A DNA stretch of 64,000 nucleotides, from assembly GCF_007922615.2 (NCBI RefSeq), contig NZ_CP042301.2, positions 4,138,001 through 4,202,000 of the forward strand. The letters are read 5' to 3'. Source of the stretch: Nitratireductor mangrovi (lineage in GTDB: Bacteria > Pseudomonadota > Alphaproteobacteria > Rhizobiales > Rhizobiaceae). The notes under the pieces are model-generated. The model ran no database searches. It was not told the DNA's origin and saw only the letters and a list, made by a program, of their open reading frames with translations. The position numbers and the translations under genes are program-made. Shown here piece after piece: positions 7,387 through 16,636 of the stretch (the stretch's first letter is position 1; each line of letters opens with the position of its first letter).

Positions 7387-7851
7387 TCAGGCAGCGTGCG
7401 AGGCGGGCTTGGAGGCCAGGAAAGTGTGAATGGCCGCGGCGTCCTTGGTGCCGCGGATCTTCGCCACGGTGTCAGGATCGCGCAACACTCGCGCGATCCG
7501 CGACAGCGCTTTCAGATGGTCGGCACCCGCCCCCTCGGGTGCGATGAGCAGAAACACCAGGTCGACCGGCTGGTCGTCCAGGGCCTCGAACTCGACCGGC
7601 GTTTCCAGCCGCGCGAAAAGTCCCGTAATAGCTTCCACGCCCGGCAGTTTACCGTGCGGGATCGCGATACCGTTGCCGACACCTGTCGAGCCAAGCCGCT
7701 CGCGCTGCAGGATCGTGTCGAAAACCTCGCGCTCCGGGATACCGGTGATCTGGCTCGCCTTCTCGGCCAGCATCTGGAGCAGCTGCTTTTTCGAATTCGC
7801 CTTCAAGGCCGGCATCACTGCCGAAACCTCGATCAGATCGCTGAGATCCAT
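7387..7851 (-). CDS. ptsN: Nitrogen-related PTS enzyme IIA (EIIA-Ntr)
   Basis: This regulatory phosphocarrier of the nitrogen PTS has 154 residues and no sugar-transport role. The phospho-accepting His66 lies in N-G-I-A-I-P-H-G-K. The gene closes the minus-strand block lptC-lptA-lptB-rpoN-hpf-ptsN, which is the same order as in Gammaproteobacteria. That places it with sigma-54 and ribosome hibernation functions. It is convergent with the DUF1150 gene; a small dyad (7364-7368 with 7377-7381) lies between them. Confidence 0.92.
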   Translation of the reverse strand: MDLSDLIEVSAVMPALKANSKKQLLQMLAEKASQITGIPEREVFDTILQRERLGSTGVGNGIAIPHGKLPGVEAITGLFARLETPVEFEALDDQPVDLVFLLIAPEGAGADHLKALSRIARVLRDPDTVAKIRGTKDAAAIHTFLASKPASHAA

Positions 7852-7925
7852 TTTTCTGCATTCCTTCCTCTGCTCCCGCGGTGCCGGGCCCTCTAGGGCG
7901 GGTGGCGCGGTCGTCAGAAACGGGA

Positions 7926-8507
7926 CTAGGCCGTGCCGGATGTCTCGGACGGGTCTATCCAGCCGATATTGCCGTCTGCGCGGCGGTAAACGATGTTGAC
8001 GCTGTCGGTGCCGGCGTTGCGGAACACGTAGACCGGACTGTCCTTGGTATCGAGTTCGATGACGGCGGAGGCGACGGTCATGGTCCTCAACTGCAGCGAG
8101 GACTCCGCGACTACAGCCGGGGAAAAGTCCTCCGGCACCTCTTCGTCCTCCTCGGCGACCGGCGCCATGACCCGGTAGGCTGCGTCGGTCCAGGCCGCTT
8201 CCTGTGGCGCGCCCTGGTGTGACTTCAGCCGCCTCTTGTAGCGGCGCAGCCGCTTTTCGATCCGGTCGGCCGCCGCATCGAACGCGGCCTGCGGATCCTG
8301 GGCCCGGCCCTCGGCCTGCAGCGCCATTCCGGTGTCGAGATGGAGCATGCAGTCAGCCGAATAGCGGGATCCCGACTTTTCGACCGTTACCCGGCCCGAA
8401 AATCCCCCGTCGAAATATTTGTCCACTGCCTCGGCGATCCTGTCATCGATCTTGGTGCGGAACGCGTCGCCGATTTCCATCTGCTTGCCAGAAATTCGCA
8501 GGCCCAT
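7926..8507 (-). CDS. hpf: Long-form ribosome hibernation promoting factor
   Basis: The protein binds the 30S subunit and promotes formation of inactive 100S dimers in stationary phase. The 193 residues are made of an N-terminal S30AE domain (about 1-105) and the C-terminal dimerisation domain of the long form, with the motif F-R-N-A-G-T-D-S-V-N-I-V-Y-R-R. The start M-G-L-R-I-S-G-K at 8507 matches the family N-terminus. A purine-rich AGGAAAGG lies about 12 nt upstream. An in-frame extension to 8576 has no support. Confidence 0.92.
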   Translation of the reverse strand: MGLRISGKQMEIGDAFRTKIDDRIAEAVDKYFDGGFSGRVTVEKSGSRYSADCMLHLDTGMALQAEGRAQDPQAAFDAAADRIEKRLRRYKRRLKSHQGAPQEAAWTDAAYRVMAPVAEEDEEVPEDFSPAVVAESSLQLRTMTVASAVIELDTKDSPVYVFRNAGTDSVNIVYRRADGNIGWIDPSETSGTA

Positions 8508-8756
8508 CTGAACGCCGACCTTTCCTCTCCAGACCAAACACGATTGCGAGTTTATACCCGTGGCCGCTGCGCACAAGGTTTCGCAGCGTCATCAACGCCA
8601 GGGCCTAAGCCATTGTTCCGGAGTGAGCTACCGTCATCATCCTGCCGCGGCGCGAACATGTCGCCGCCGTTCGGGTGGCGGGCTTCTATTCCCTGTCGGG
8701 AGCTTTGTCAACGCGAGGATTTTTCCGAACGGAAGATCGCCCGGCGGTGCGCGCGC

Positions 8757-10283
8757 TCAGCGATCCGCCGCCGCAAGCGCCCGCTTTTCGCGCCGGCGTT
8801 GCACCGATGAGGGAATGCTCATGCTTTCCCGGTACTTCGCGACCGTGCGCCGGGCGATGTCGATGCCGGTTGTCCTCAGGATATCCACAATGGCGTCGTC
8901 GGAGAGCACTTTCGCCGCCGTTTCCTCGTCGATCATCTCGCGGATGCGGTGGCGCACCGCCTCGGCGGAGTGCGCGTCGCCGCCCTCCGCCGAGGCGATC
9001 GCCGAGGTGAAGAAGTAGCGCAGTTCGAACATGCCGCGCGGGGTCATCATGTATTTGTTGGAAGTGACCCGGCTGACCGTCGATTCGTGCATGCCTATCG
9101 CGTCGGCGACCGTCTTGAGGTTGAGCGGCCGCATGTGGCGGATGCCGTGGACCAGAAAGGCGTCCTGCTGGCGCACGATCTCGGAGGTGACCTTGAGGAT
9201 GGTGCGGGCACGCTGGTCGAGACTGCGCGTCAGCCAGTTGGCGTTCTGCAGGCATTCCGACAGGAAGGCCCGGTCGGCATCCGAGCCGGCGTCGGCCGAC
9301 ACGCGGGCGAAATAGGTCTGGTCGACAAGGACGCGCGGCAGCGCGTCTGGATTGAGTTCCACCGCCCAACTGCCGTCGGGCGCCGCCTTGACCACGACGT
9401 CGGGCACGATGGTCTCGATCCCGTCGTGCAGGAAGGCCGAACCCGGCTTCGGGTCCAGGGTGCGGATTTCGGCCAACATGTCGATGAGGTCGCCTTCGTC
9501 GACGCCGCATAGTTTTCTCAGCGTCGCAAAGTCGCGCCTTGCCAGGAGGTCGAGATGGTCGACGAGCACTCGCATCGCCGGGTCAAGCCGCTGCCGCCGC
9601 GCGAGTTGCAATGCAAGGCATTCCGCAAGGTCCCGGGCAAACATCCCCGCTGGGTCCACTGTCTGGCACGCGGCGAGCACGCCCTCGACATCCGCCAGCG
9701 GCGCGCCCAGGCGGTCGGCGACGTCGTCGAGCTCGAGTCGAAGGTAACCGCACTCGTCGAGGCCGTCGGCCAGTTCGGCGGCAATCAACCTTTCGCGCAT
9801 GCCCGAGAAAAGGAAGACGAGCTGTTGGTGGACGTGGTCGCGCAGGGTCGGCGCCGCGGCCACCACATCCTCGAGATCGAACCCATCGGTCATGCCCGCA
9901 TGGGTGCCCGGGCCGGCGCCCAGGCCGGAGCGCCAACTGGCCATGAGTTCCGGGCCGAGGCGGTCGCCGCCGCCCGGATCGTCGGGAAAGACGTTTTCCA
10001 GCGTGCTGTCCAGCCGCCCGGCCAGCCTCTCGGCGCTCGGGTCGAGGTCGGCTTCGAACCATTCCTCGGTCGTGTCGTCGCGGCGCTGGACATCGTCTGC
10101 CGGCTCAAGCTCAGGGGCCTCGTCGTCGCCGCGCTCAAGCAGCGGATTGCGCTCGATCTCGTCGTCGATGAAGCGTTCCAGCTCGGCATGGGTGAACTGC
10201 AGCAGCCGGATCGACTGCATCAGTTGCGGCGTCATGACCAGCGACTGCGCCTGGCGCAGCTGCAACTTGGCTGTCAGGGCCAT
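8757..10283 (-). CDS. rpoN: RNA polymerase sigma-54 factor
   Basis: This alternative sigma factor recognises -24/-12 promoters and needs enhancer-binding activators. The 508 residues show the Gln/Leu-rich region I at the N-terminus (L-R-Q-A-Q-S-L-V-M-T-P-Q-L-M-Q-S-I-R-L-L-Q), an acidic region II at about 55-110 and the core-binding region. A helix-turn-helix follows, then the exact RpoN box A-R-R-T-V-A-K-Y-R-E at about 477-486. A 162-bp gap to lptB holds a palindrome containing TTGACA, which may be its own promoter. Confidence 0.96.
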   Translation of the reverse strand: MALTAKLQLRQAQSLVMTPQLMQSIRLLQFTHAELERFIDDEIERNPLLERGDDEAPELEPADDVQRRDDTTEEWFEADLDPSAERLAGRLDSTLENVFPDDPGGGDRLGPELMASWRSGLGAGPGTHAGMTDGFDLEDVVAAAPTLRDHVHQQLVFLFSGMRERLIAAELADGLDECGYLRLELDDVADRLGAPLADVEGVLAACQTVDPAGMFARDLAECLALQLARRQRLDPAMRVLVDHLDLLARRDFATLRKLCGVDEGDLIDMLAEIRTLDPKPGSAFLHDGIETIVPDVVVKAAPDGSWAVELNPDALPRVLVDQTYFARVSADAGSDADRAFLSECLQNANWLTRSLDQRARTILKVTSEIVRQQDAFLVHGIRHMRPLNLKTVADAIGMHESTVSRVTSNKYMMTPRGMFELRYFFTSAIASAEGGDAHSAEAVRHRIREMIDEETAAKVLSDDAIVDILRTTGIDIARRTVAKYRESMSIPSSVQRRREKRALAAADR

Positions 10284-10355
10284 CCCGGCTCCGCGTTTGC
10301 CCCATCCGGCGGAATTCCGGACGAATTACGTCACATAAGGAAACTGGCCCGCGTC

Positions 10356-10370
10356 TTGCTTGTCAAGCAA
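10356..10370. promoter_or_regulatory. 15-bp perfect palindrome containing a TTGACA -35 upstream of rpoN
   Basis: TTGCTTG-T-CAAGCAA is a perfect dyad 73-87 bp upstream of the rpoN start. Read on the minus strand it contains CTTGACA, a consensus -35 element, although no good -10 follows at 17-18 bp. It could be an operator over an rpoN promoter. It could also be a weak terminator after lptB. Confidence 0.35.
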
Positions 10371-10445
10371 AAGGCGCGCTGACGGTCCTCTCGGGCGCTG
10401 AGTTGGTAAACCATTCGCAACGCTTCGGGCCGATCAGGGCCGAAA

Positions 10446-11252
10446 TCACAGCGTGAAGCGTTCGCCGAGGTAAAGCCGCCGCACGTCGGGATTGTTGACG
10501 ATGTCGCTGGCCCGGCCATGGGTCAGGACCTGCCCGGCGTGCAGGATATAGGCGCGATCGATGAGGCCGAGCGTCTCGCGAACGTTGTGGTCGGTGATCA
10601 AGACACCGATGCCGCGCGCCGTCAGGTGGCGCACGAGCTGCTGGATGTCCGAGACCGCGATCGGGTCAACGCCGGCGAAGGGCTCGTCGAGGAGCATGAA
10701 ATTGGGATTGGAGGCCAGCGCGCGCGCGATCTCCAGCCTGCGCCGCTCACCGCCGGACAACGACAGCGCCGGCGCCTTGCGCAGATGCGGGATGTGAAAC
10801 TCTTCCAGCAACTCGTCGAGCTTTTCCTCGCGCCGCCGCCGGTTCTTTTCCACCACTTCGAGCACCGCGCGGATGTTGCCTTCCACGGTGAGGCCGCGGA
10901 AGATCGAGGCTTCCTGCGGCAGGTAGCCGATGCCGAGCCTTGCGCGTCGGTACATCGGCATCGAGGTGACGTCGAAGCCGTCGATCTCGATCATGCCCTC
11001 GTCGACCGGGATGAGACCGGTGACCATGTAGAAGCAGGTGGTCTTGCCGGCCCCGTTGGGTCCCAGCAGGCCGACGGCCTCGCCGGCGCGCAGGCCGATC
11101 GATACGCCGCTGACGACCGCGCGGCCGCGATAGCTCTTGGAAAGGCCCCTTGCGATCAGCGTACCCTTGTAGCGTTCCCGGTCCGGTCGGACGCCGGTCG
11201 CTGCCGATCCGTCGCCGTCCGACCTGCCGAGAAGCCGCGAGAAGACCGTCAA
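10446..11252 (-). CDS. lptB: Lipopolysaccharide export ABC ATPase
   Basis: LptB powers extraction of LPS from the inner membrane by LptFG. The 268 residues contain Walker [10 protein letters not shown], the Q-loop in Y-L-P-Q-E-A-S, the signature L-S-G-G-E-R-R-R, Walker B F-M-L-L-D-E-P and the H-loop in I-T-D-H-N-V. An N-terminal extension of about 30 residues precedes the ABC domain, as in other rhizobia. The initiation codon at 11252 is TTG, 11 bp after the lptA stop. The exact start is less certain than the gene. Confidence 0.94.
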   Translation of the reverse strand: MTVFSRLLGRSDGDGSAATGVRPDRERYKGTLIARGLSKSYRGRAVVSGVSIGLRAGEAVGLLGPNGAGKTTCFYMVTGLIPVDEGMIEIDGFDVTSMPMYRRARLGIGYLPQEASIFRGLTVEGNIRAVLEVVEKNRRRREEKLDELLEEFHIPHLRKAPALSLSGGERRRLEIARALASNPNFMLLDEPFAGVDPIAVSDIQQLVRHLTARGIGVLITDHNVRETLGLIDRAYILHAGQVLTHGRASDIVNNPDVRRLYLGERFTL

Positions 11253-11263
11253 ATGCCCGGCCC

Positions 11264-11830
11264 TTACTGGCTTTGTGACTTGGGGTTGAGCAGCATCTTC
11301 ACGCGGCCGGTCGCGTTGGCGCCCTTGTCGCAGCCATCAAGAAGCGCCTGGCCGGTCGCCATGTGGACGGTCAGCTTGCAGCCGACCACCACGTTGCCGC
11401 TGTCGGACAGCACCACCTCCTTGCCGGTCATGACCAGTATCTCGGTCTTCATGTCGAAGGTGGCGGCGTCGGCGGTGGCGACCTGTGTCTCGGTCTTGAC
11501 GTAAACTTTCTGGTCGACTTCCAGACGCTCGATGTTGCCGGCCCCCGCGCCCGCGATCGGCGAGGTGCTCCCATCATCCTGCTTGAGGTAAAAGACCCGC
11601 ATGCGACCGGACTTGAGCACCGTCGGGCCCTGGACCACGTTGACGTTGCCGGTGAAGATCGCCAGACCCTCCTGGTCGCGCACTTCGAGGCGGTCGCTCT
11701 CGATCTGGATCGGCTCGTCGCCCGACAACTTGAGCCCCGTCACGCGCGACGTCTCGCTGGTCTGTGCATAGGCGGGCGCGAGGGAAAGTCCGAACACGAT
11801 CGCGGTGAGGGCGCTGGAAATCCGGTTCAT
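11264..11830 (-). CDS. lptA: Periplasmic lipopolysaccharide transport protein LptA
   Basis: This periplasmic bridge component carries LPS between LptC and LptD. The 188 residues have a signal peptide of about 21 residues (S-L-A-P-A-Y-A-Q cleavage region). An OstA-type beta-jellyroll domain follows, including [10 protein letters not shown] and A-I-F-T-G-N-V-N-V. The start at 11830 lies 1 bp past the lptC stop and uses the GGGTGA at the end of lptC. A start at 11860 would give an unlikely pre-signal extension. Confidence 0.9.
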   Translation of the reverse strand: MNRISSALTAIVFGLSLAPAYAQTSETSRVTGLKLSGDEPIQIESDRLEVRDQEGLAIFTGNVNVVQGPTVLKSGRMRVFYLKQDDGSTSPIAGAGAGNIERLEVDQKVYVKTETQVATADAATFDMKTEILVMTGKEVVLSDSGNVVVGCKLTVHMATGQALLDGCDKGANATGRVKMLLNPKSQSQ

Positions 11831-11831
11831 G

Positions 11832-12533
11832 TCAGTCACCCGCTGCCGTGCCCGGTTCACCGGACGTCTGCTTTGGCTCGATCGTCACGCGAACGCGCTT
11901 TTCGAAAACGAAGACCTTGCCTTTTTCGAGCACCTGGAAACTGTCGGCGGTGATCCGCGAGCCGGTCTGCACAATGTCGACAGGCTTTTCGGTCGAGAGC
12001 TCCCCGGCATCGATGTTGATGAAGGCCGATTCAAGATTGGCCGTCATGCCGTCGCTGGTCTTGAACGTAACCGGGCTTGTGATGTCAAGCGTATTGCCGG
12101 CCTCGTCAAACTTGCCGGTCGCCGCCCGCACCGTTGCCTCATTGCCGCCGCTGACCGGAAACGTCGCGTCGATCTCCTCCAGTTCGATCAATCCGGACTG
12201 CGACAGATCCTGGATCGCGCGTATGGCAGTCATGGTGTAGGGCAGGTTTTCGTCGGTGTAGCCGCTGACCTTCGGGTTTGCCATCACCAGCTTGCCGTCG
12301 CGGATCGCCGTCGCCTCGACATCGATGGCAAGCCCCGTCGGAGAAAGCGCGTAGGAATAGGCGAAGAAGCCGGCCGCCAACGCCGCTGCGATGACAGGTA
12401 GCGCGAGTTTGACGGCGCGTACCCGCGTTGAATGTCGCTTTGCTTCCAGGAAGGCGGCCTCGTCGCGGCGCGCGGATGCGTTGCCGCCTGCGGCGACGCT
12501 GCTCTGTTCCGCGGAAGTCTGCGCCATTGCCAT
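11832..12533 (-). CDS. lptC: LPS export system protein LptC
   Basis: LptC is anchored in the inner membrane and hands LPS to LptA. The 233 residues include a charged cytoplasmic head, a single transmembrane segment (about residues 38-60) and a periplasmic LptC beta-jellyroll domain. It is the first gene of the lptC-lptA-lptB string. The start at 12533 (or 12527) is preferred over 12641, which would add a Cys-containing segment without resemblance to the family. No strong ribosome-binding site is visible. Confidence 0.85.
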   Translation of the reverse strand: MAMAQTSAEQSSVAAGGNASARRDEAAFLEAKRHSTRVRAVKLALPVIAAALAAGFFAYSYALSPTGLAIDVEATAIRDGKLVMANPKVSGYTDENLPYTMTAIRAIQDLSQSGLIELEEIDATFPVSGGNEATVRAATGKFDEAGNTLDITSPVTFKTSDGMTANLESAFINIDAGELSTEKPVDIVQTGSRITADSFQVLEKGKVFVFEKRVRVTIEPKQTSGEPGTAAGD

Positions 12534-12783
12534 TTGCCCGGTGAATACCCCGCGTGATGCGACCCCCAAGGAAACCCTGTGGGTCGGGATACACGCCCGT
12601 CTGTCGAATTCCAGTCCAATATGGTTATTTTTGGATGACAAAGGCGTTCCCGCCCTCGTTTTTTCTTTCTCCAGCCTCGTCCCAACGCTGATAGACGTGC
12701 GCGCGACCGGGTAGCGGGCGTTTCATTCGCGCTGCTTTAGGTCTAGATAGCCGGGATATTCCGTCCAGCGAACGAGGCAGGAG

Positions 12784-13764
12784 ATGGCGCTCAGAGCCGA
12801 TGAATTGATCGATCGCCGCAGGTTGCGGCGCAAACTCACCTTCTGGCGTGTCGCGGCGCTGCTGGTCGCGGCATTGGCGATTGCTGCCTTCGCCTGGCAG
12901 GCCTTCGGCGACGGGCTGCCGGGACAGGGTGCCGACCAGATCGCCAAGGTCCGTATTGAAGGCACCATCACCGAAGACGAGGAACTGCTTGAACGCCTCG
13001 ACAAGATCGCCGAGTCCGACGCGGTGAAGGGAGTCATCCTCAACATCGACTCGCCGGGTGGCACTACCGCCGGCGGCGAGGCGATCTTCGAGGCCGTGCG
13101 CAAGCTCGCCGACAAGAAGCCCGTTGTTGCCCAGGTCGGCACGCTCGCGGCATCGGCAGGCTACATGATCGCCAGCGCCTCCGACCATATCGTGGCGCGC
13201 AAGTCCTCGATCGTCGGTTCGATCGGTGTCCTCGTCCAGTTTCCCGACCTGACCGGGCTGATGGACAAGGTCGGCATCAAGCTCGAGGAGGTGAAGTCCT
13301 CGCCGCTCAAGGCGGAGCCGTCGCCGTTTAACCCGACGACGGAAGAGGAACGGGCAATGTTGCGGGCCATGATCCTCGATTCATACGACTGGTTTGTCGG
13401 GCTGGTCGCCGATCGCAGGCCGCTTTCGCGCGTCGAGGCCGAGCGACTGGCCGACGGTTCCGTGTTCACCGGCCGTCAGGCTCTGGAACGCAAGCTTGTC
13501 GACACGCTGGGCGGTGAGGAGGAGGCCGTCGCCTGGCTCAAATCGAAGGGTGTTGACGCCTCGCTCGAGGTGATCGAGTGGAAGCCCAAGCCCGACCGTG
13601 CATCCTATTTCCTGCTCGACGCTCTTGGCGCCGCAATCGCAGAAGGACTAGGGCTTGCCGGCGGGCGCCTGAACCTTCCGGAAAGGCTTGGCGCAGAGCG
13701 CCTCTTCCTTGACGGTCTGGTGTCCCTCTGGCAACCTGATCATGGCACGACGGGGGAACGATAA
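12784..13764 (+). CDS. sppA: Signal peptide peptidase, SppA 36K type
   Basis: This membrane serine protease degrades cleaved signal peptides. The 326 residues have one N-terminal transmembrane helix (about 21-41) and a ClpP-like S49 protease domain. The nucleophile is likely Ser124 in A-A-S-A-G-Y, with Lys176 in S-S-P-L-K-A as the general base. The oxyanion region is D-S-P-G-G. Its length fits the short form with a single S49 repeat. A good ribosome-binding site (GGCAGGAG) precedes the ATG. ihfB follows 46 bp later. Confidence 0.93.
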   Translation: MALRADELIDRRRLRRKLTFWRVAALLVAALAIAAFAWQAFGDGLPGQGADQIAKVRIEGTITEDEELLERLDKIAESDAVKGVILNIDSPGGTTAGGEAIFEAVRKLADKKPVVAQVGTLAASAGYMIASASDHIVARKSSIVGSIGVLVQFPDLTGLMDKVGIKLEEVKSSPLKAEPSPFNPTTEEERAMLRAMILDSYDWFVGLVADRRPLSRVEAERLADGSVFTGRQALERKLVDTLGGEEEAVAWLKSKGVDASLEVIEWKPKPDRASYFLLDALGAAIAEGLGLAGGRLNLPERLGAERLFLDGLVSLWQPDHGTTGER

Positions 13765-13810
13765 ATCCCGGAACAATAAATGATTTTCGGGGCAGACAGG
13801 ATACGGGCCA

Positions 13811-14092
13811 ATGATCAAATCCGAGCTTGTGCAGACGATTGCCAACCGCAATCCGCACCTGTTCCTGCGCGATGTCGAAAACATCGTGAATGCTATCTTC
13901 GACGAAATCACCGATGCGCTGGCCGACGGCAACAGGGTGGAGTTGCGCGGGTTCGGCGCATTCTCTGTCAAGAACCGGCCGGCGCGTGTCGGCCGCAACC
14001 CGCGCACCGGCGATGCTGTCGAGGTGGAGGAGAAGTGGATACCCTTCTTCAAGACCGGCAAGGAATTGCGCGAGCGCCTCAACTCCAAATAG
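13811..14092 (+). CDS. ihfB: Integration host factor subunit beta
   Basis: This 93-residue DNA-bending protein has the HU/IHF fold. It begins [11 protein letters not shown] and contains [10 protein letters not shown] and the beta-arm stretch [12 protein letters not shown]. The sppA-ihfB-lapA order here is also seen in relatives. IHF is the usual architectural partner at sigma-54 promoters, whose sigma factor is encoded 4 kb away. Confidence 0.95.
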   Translation: MIKSELVQTIANRNPHLFLRDVENIVNAIFDEITDALADGNRVELRGFGAFSVKNRPARVGRNPRTGDAVEVEEKWIPFFKTGKELRERLNSK

Positions 14093-14163
14093 GCGCCGGG
14101 AACTTGCTAAGCCCGGGCGCGCGCGCTACCCGGTAGGCGTTGTCTGGATATGCAGGAGCGCAC

Positions 14164-14499
14164 ATGTTGAACCGCGTCGTGCTTGTGGTGGTGGTGGTGC
14201 CGGTGGCGGTGGTGCTGATCGCGCTGGCGGTCGCCAACCGGACTCCGGCCGCCTTCACGCTCGACCCGTTCAATCCCGGCAATGGCGCGCTGACTGTGGA
14301 ACTGCCTCTTTTCGTCCTCCTTTTCGTCTCGCTGGCGATCGGTCTTGTTCTGGGCAGCGTAGCGACCTGGCTCCGGCAGGGACGCTACCGGCGCGAGGCG
14401 CGCGAGAAACGCCGTGAGGTGCAGAACCTGCTCCAGCAGACCCGGCCGCCGGCTGGTGGGGAAGATGCCGGGACAGGGGTGCCGGCGACCCGTGGCTGA
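14164..14499 (+). CDS. LapA-domain inner-membrane protein
   Basis: The protein has 111 residues and two transmembrane helices (about 4-23 and 43-66). They flank a short periplasmic loop with N-R-T-P-A-A-F-T-L-D-P-F, and a basic cytoplasmic tail follows. This is the layout of the LapA/DUF1049 family, whose E. coli member works in LPS assembly. AGGAG at 14154-14158 supports the start. Confidence 0.8.
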   Translation: MLNRVVLVVVVVPVAVVLIALAVANRTPAAFTLDPFNPGNGALTVELPLFVLLFVSLAIGLVLGSVATWLRQGRYRREAREKRREVQNLLQQTRPPAGGEDAGTGVPATRG

Positions 14500-14547
14500 C
14501 GTCGCCAGTCTCTTTCGCTCTTCTCGCTACAGGTACCGGAGTTCGCC

Positions 14548-15513
14548 ATGCGCATGATCGCCGCCAGCGAGGTCGACGCCGCGCTCAGCTTTGCGGGTCT
14601 GGTGGAGACCCTGCGGACAGCGTTCCGCGACGGCGCGGTACAGCCGGTCAGGCATCACCACACGATAGAACGGCCGGATGGCGCCGCGTCCACCTTGCTG
14701 CTGATGCCGGCCTGGAACGATTTCACACGCGCCGGAACCTCCGCCGGCGGCCATGTCGGGGTCAAGATCGCCACTGTCTCGCCCGACAACAACCAGATCG
14801 GCAAGCCTGCCGTGATGGCGCTCTACCTGCTGCTCGACGGCAAGACCGGCGAGCCGCTGGCGTTGATCGACGGCCAGCGCTTGACGCAATGGCGCACGGC
14901 CTGCGCTTCCGCGCTTGCAGCGAGCTATCTCGCCCGTGAGGACGCCGCGCGACTGCTGATCGTCGGTGCGGGCGCGCTGAGCCGCTTTCTCGCCCAGGCA
15001 CACGCGGCCGTGCGGCCGATCCGCGAGGTGCGGATATGGAACCGGACGCCCGCCAATGCCGAAAAAGTGGCCGCCGACCTGCGGGAAATGGGCATAGCGG
15101 CCTCGGTTGCCGGTGATTTGGCCGCGGAGGTCGGTCGCGCCGATATTGTTTCTGCCGCCACCATTTCAACCGAACCCCTGATCGCCGGCGCGGCCCTGCG
15201 TCCGGGCGTTCATGTCGACCTTGTCGGAGGTTTTACGCCGACGATGCGCGAGGCCGACGACGACGCGATCAGGGCTGCCAGCGTCTATGTCGATACGCTT
15301 GGCGGGGCCACAAAGGAGGCCGGCGACATCGTCCAGCCTTTGGAATCCGGCGTGCTTTCCCGCGACGCGATTGTCGGCGACCTTTATGGCCTGGCCCGCG
15401 GCGAAACACCTGGTCGCCGAAGCGCGGACGAGATCACGCTGTTCAAATCGGTGGGCGCCGCGATCGAAGACCTTGCCGCCGGGGTCGCGGTCTACAAGGC
15501 GCTTTCTTCCTGA
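14548..15513 (+). CDS. Ornithine cyclodeaminase / mu-crystallin family protein
   Basis: This is a 321-residue NAD(P)-dependent enzyme. It has the family substrate-binding stretch around H-V-G-V-K-I-A-T-V-S-P-D-N and a Rossmann motif V-G-A-G-A-L-S. The late motif D-L-V-G-G-F-T-P contains the likely catalytic Asp. Relatives convert ornithine to proline or reduce cyclic imines such as pyrroline-2-carboxylate. The exact reaction cannot be told from the sequence. It starts 48 bp after the LapA-domain gene. Confidence 0.8.
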   Translation: MRMIAASEVDAALSFAGLVETLRTAFRDGAVQPVRHHHTIERPDGAASTLLLMPAWNDFTRAGTSAGGHVGVKIATVSPDNNQIGKPAVMALYLLLDGKTGEPLALIDGQRLTQWRTACASALAASYLAREDAARLLIVGAGALSRFLAQAHAAVRPIREVRIWNRTPANAEKVAADLREMGIAASVAGDLAAEVGRADIVSAATISTEPLIAGAALRPGVHVDLVGGFTPTMREADDDAIRAASVYVDTLGGATKEAGDIVQPLESGVLSRDAIVGDLYGLARGETPGRRSADEITLFKSVGAAIEDLAAGVAVYKALSS

Positions 15514-15574
15514 CGGGCGACCGCGTTGCGCGTTTCCGGGCGCTGTGCCAAAAGCCGGCGATGCCGAGTGGACT

Positions 15575-16636
15575 ATGCTCCAGATGAAACAGCCGCGCGA
15601 AAGGCGCCACGGGCGATCGCGCGCGCCGGCCAAGGCCGGCGCAGAGCGGGCGTCGTCATCAGGCAAAGCTGCGAAGGCAGAACGCAGGCAGGTGCCGGCA
15701 GCCGCTGAGCGCGACCGCACCGTCCGGCCGAGCGGCGCCTTGCCAGCCGAAACGGTGCCATTGATTCTCGAAGTCAACCCCAACGCCGACTATGCGCTGC
15801 TCGACAGCGGCGATGGTGAAAAACTCGAACAGTATGGTCCCTATCGCATTGTTCGGCCTGAGGGACAGGCGCTGTGGGCGCGGGCTCTGCCGGCCGCGGA
15901 GTGGGCGGCGGCCGATGCGATCTTCACGGGCGATACAGACGAAGAAGGCATGGGCCGCTGGCGGTTCCCAAAAGCGCCTTTGGGCGAGACCTGGCCGATG
16001 CGCCATGACGGCATCGACTATCTCGGCCGCTTCACCTCCTTCCGTCATGTGGGCGTCTTTCCAGAACAGGCCTCGCACTGGGCCGACATGGAAGCGCGCA
16101 TCAGATCGGCGGGGCGGACGGTCAGGGTGCTCAACCTTTTCGGCTATACCGGCCTCGCCTCCTTGGTGGCGGCGCGCGCCGGCGCTGAGGTCACCCATGT
16201 CGATGCGTCCAGGAAGGCGATCACCTGGGCGCGCGAAAACCAGGAGGTCGCCGGGCTTGCCGACCGACCGATTCGCTGGATCTGCGAGGACGCCGCGAAA
16301 TTCGTCGAGCGCGAGGTGCGCCGCGACAGGCAATACGACATCATCCTCCTCGACCCGCCGGCCTACGGCCGCGGCCCCAAGGGCGAGGTCTGGCAGCTTT
16401 TCGAGCATCTTCCGGCCATGGTCGGCAACTGCCGGGCCATCCTCGGCGAACGGCCCCTGGCCCTTGTCCTGACTGCCTATTCGATCCGGTCCTCCTTCTT
16501 TGCGATCCACACGCTGATGCGCGATGCCCTTGCCGGCTTCGGCGGGCGGGTGGAATCGGGCGAACTGGTGATTCGCGAAAAGGCGGCGGGCCGCGCGTTG
16601 TCGACTTCGCTTTTCTCGCGTTGGGTTCCGAAATGA
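15575..16636 (+). CDS. Class I SAM-dependent methyltransferase, RlmI-like
   Basis: This is a probable rRNA methyltransferase of 353 residues. A Lys/Arg/Ala-rich head of about 60 residues precedes the catalytic part. Motif I is V-L-N-L-F-G-Y-T-G. An acidic motif II, T-H-V-D-A-S, and motif IV L-L-D-P-P-A-Y follow. These resemble the 23S rRNA (cytosine-5) methylase group. Its stop overlaps the start of the next RNA methylase by four bases (ATGA), so the two are translationally coupled. The start at 15575 is the most upstream plausible ATG; 15584 is possible. Confidence 0.8.
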   Translation: MLQMKQPRERRHGRSRAPAKAGAERASSSGKAAKAERRQVPAAAERDRTVRPSGALPAETVPLILEVNPNADYALLDSGDGEKLEQYGPYRIVRPEGQALWARALPAAEWAAADAIFTGDTDEEGMGRWRFPKAPLGETWPMRHDGIDYLGRFTSFRHVGVFPEQASHWADMEARIRSAGRTVRVLNLFGYTGLASLVAARAGAEVTHVDASRKAITWARENQEVAGLADRPIRWICEDAAKFVEREVRRDRQYDIILLDPPAYGRGPKGEVWQLFEHLPAMVGNCRAILGERPLALVLTAYSIRSSFFAIHTLMRDALAGFGGRVESGELVIREKAAGRALSTSLFSRWVPK

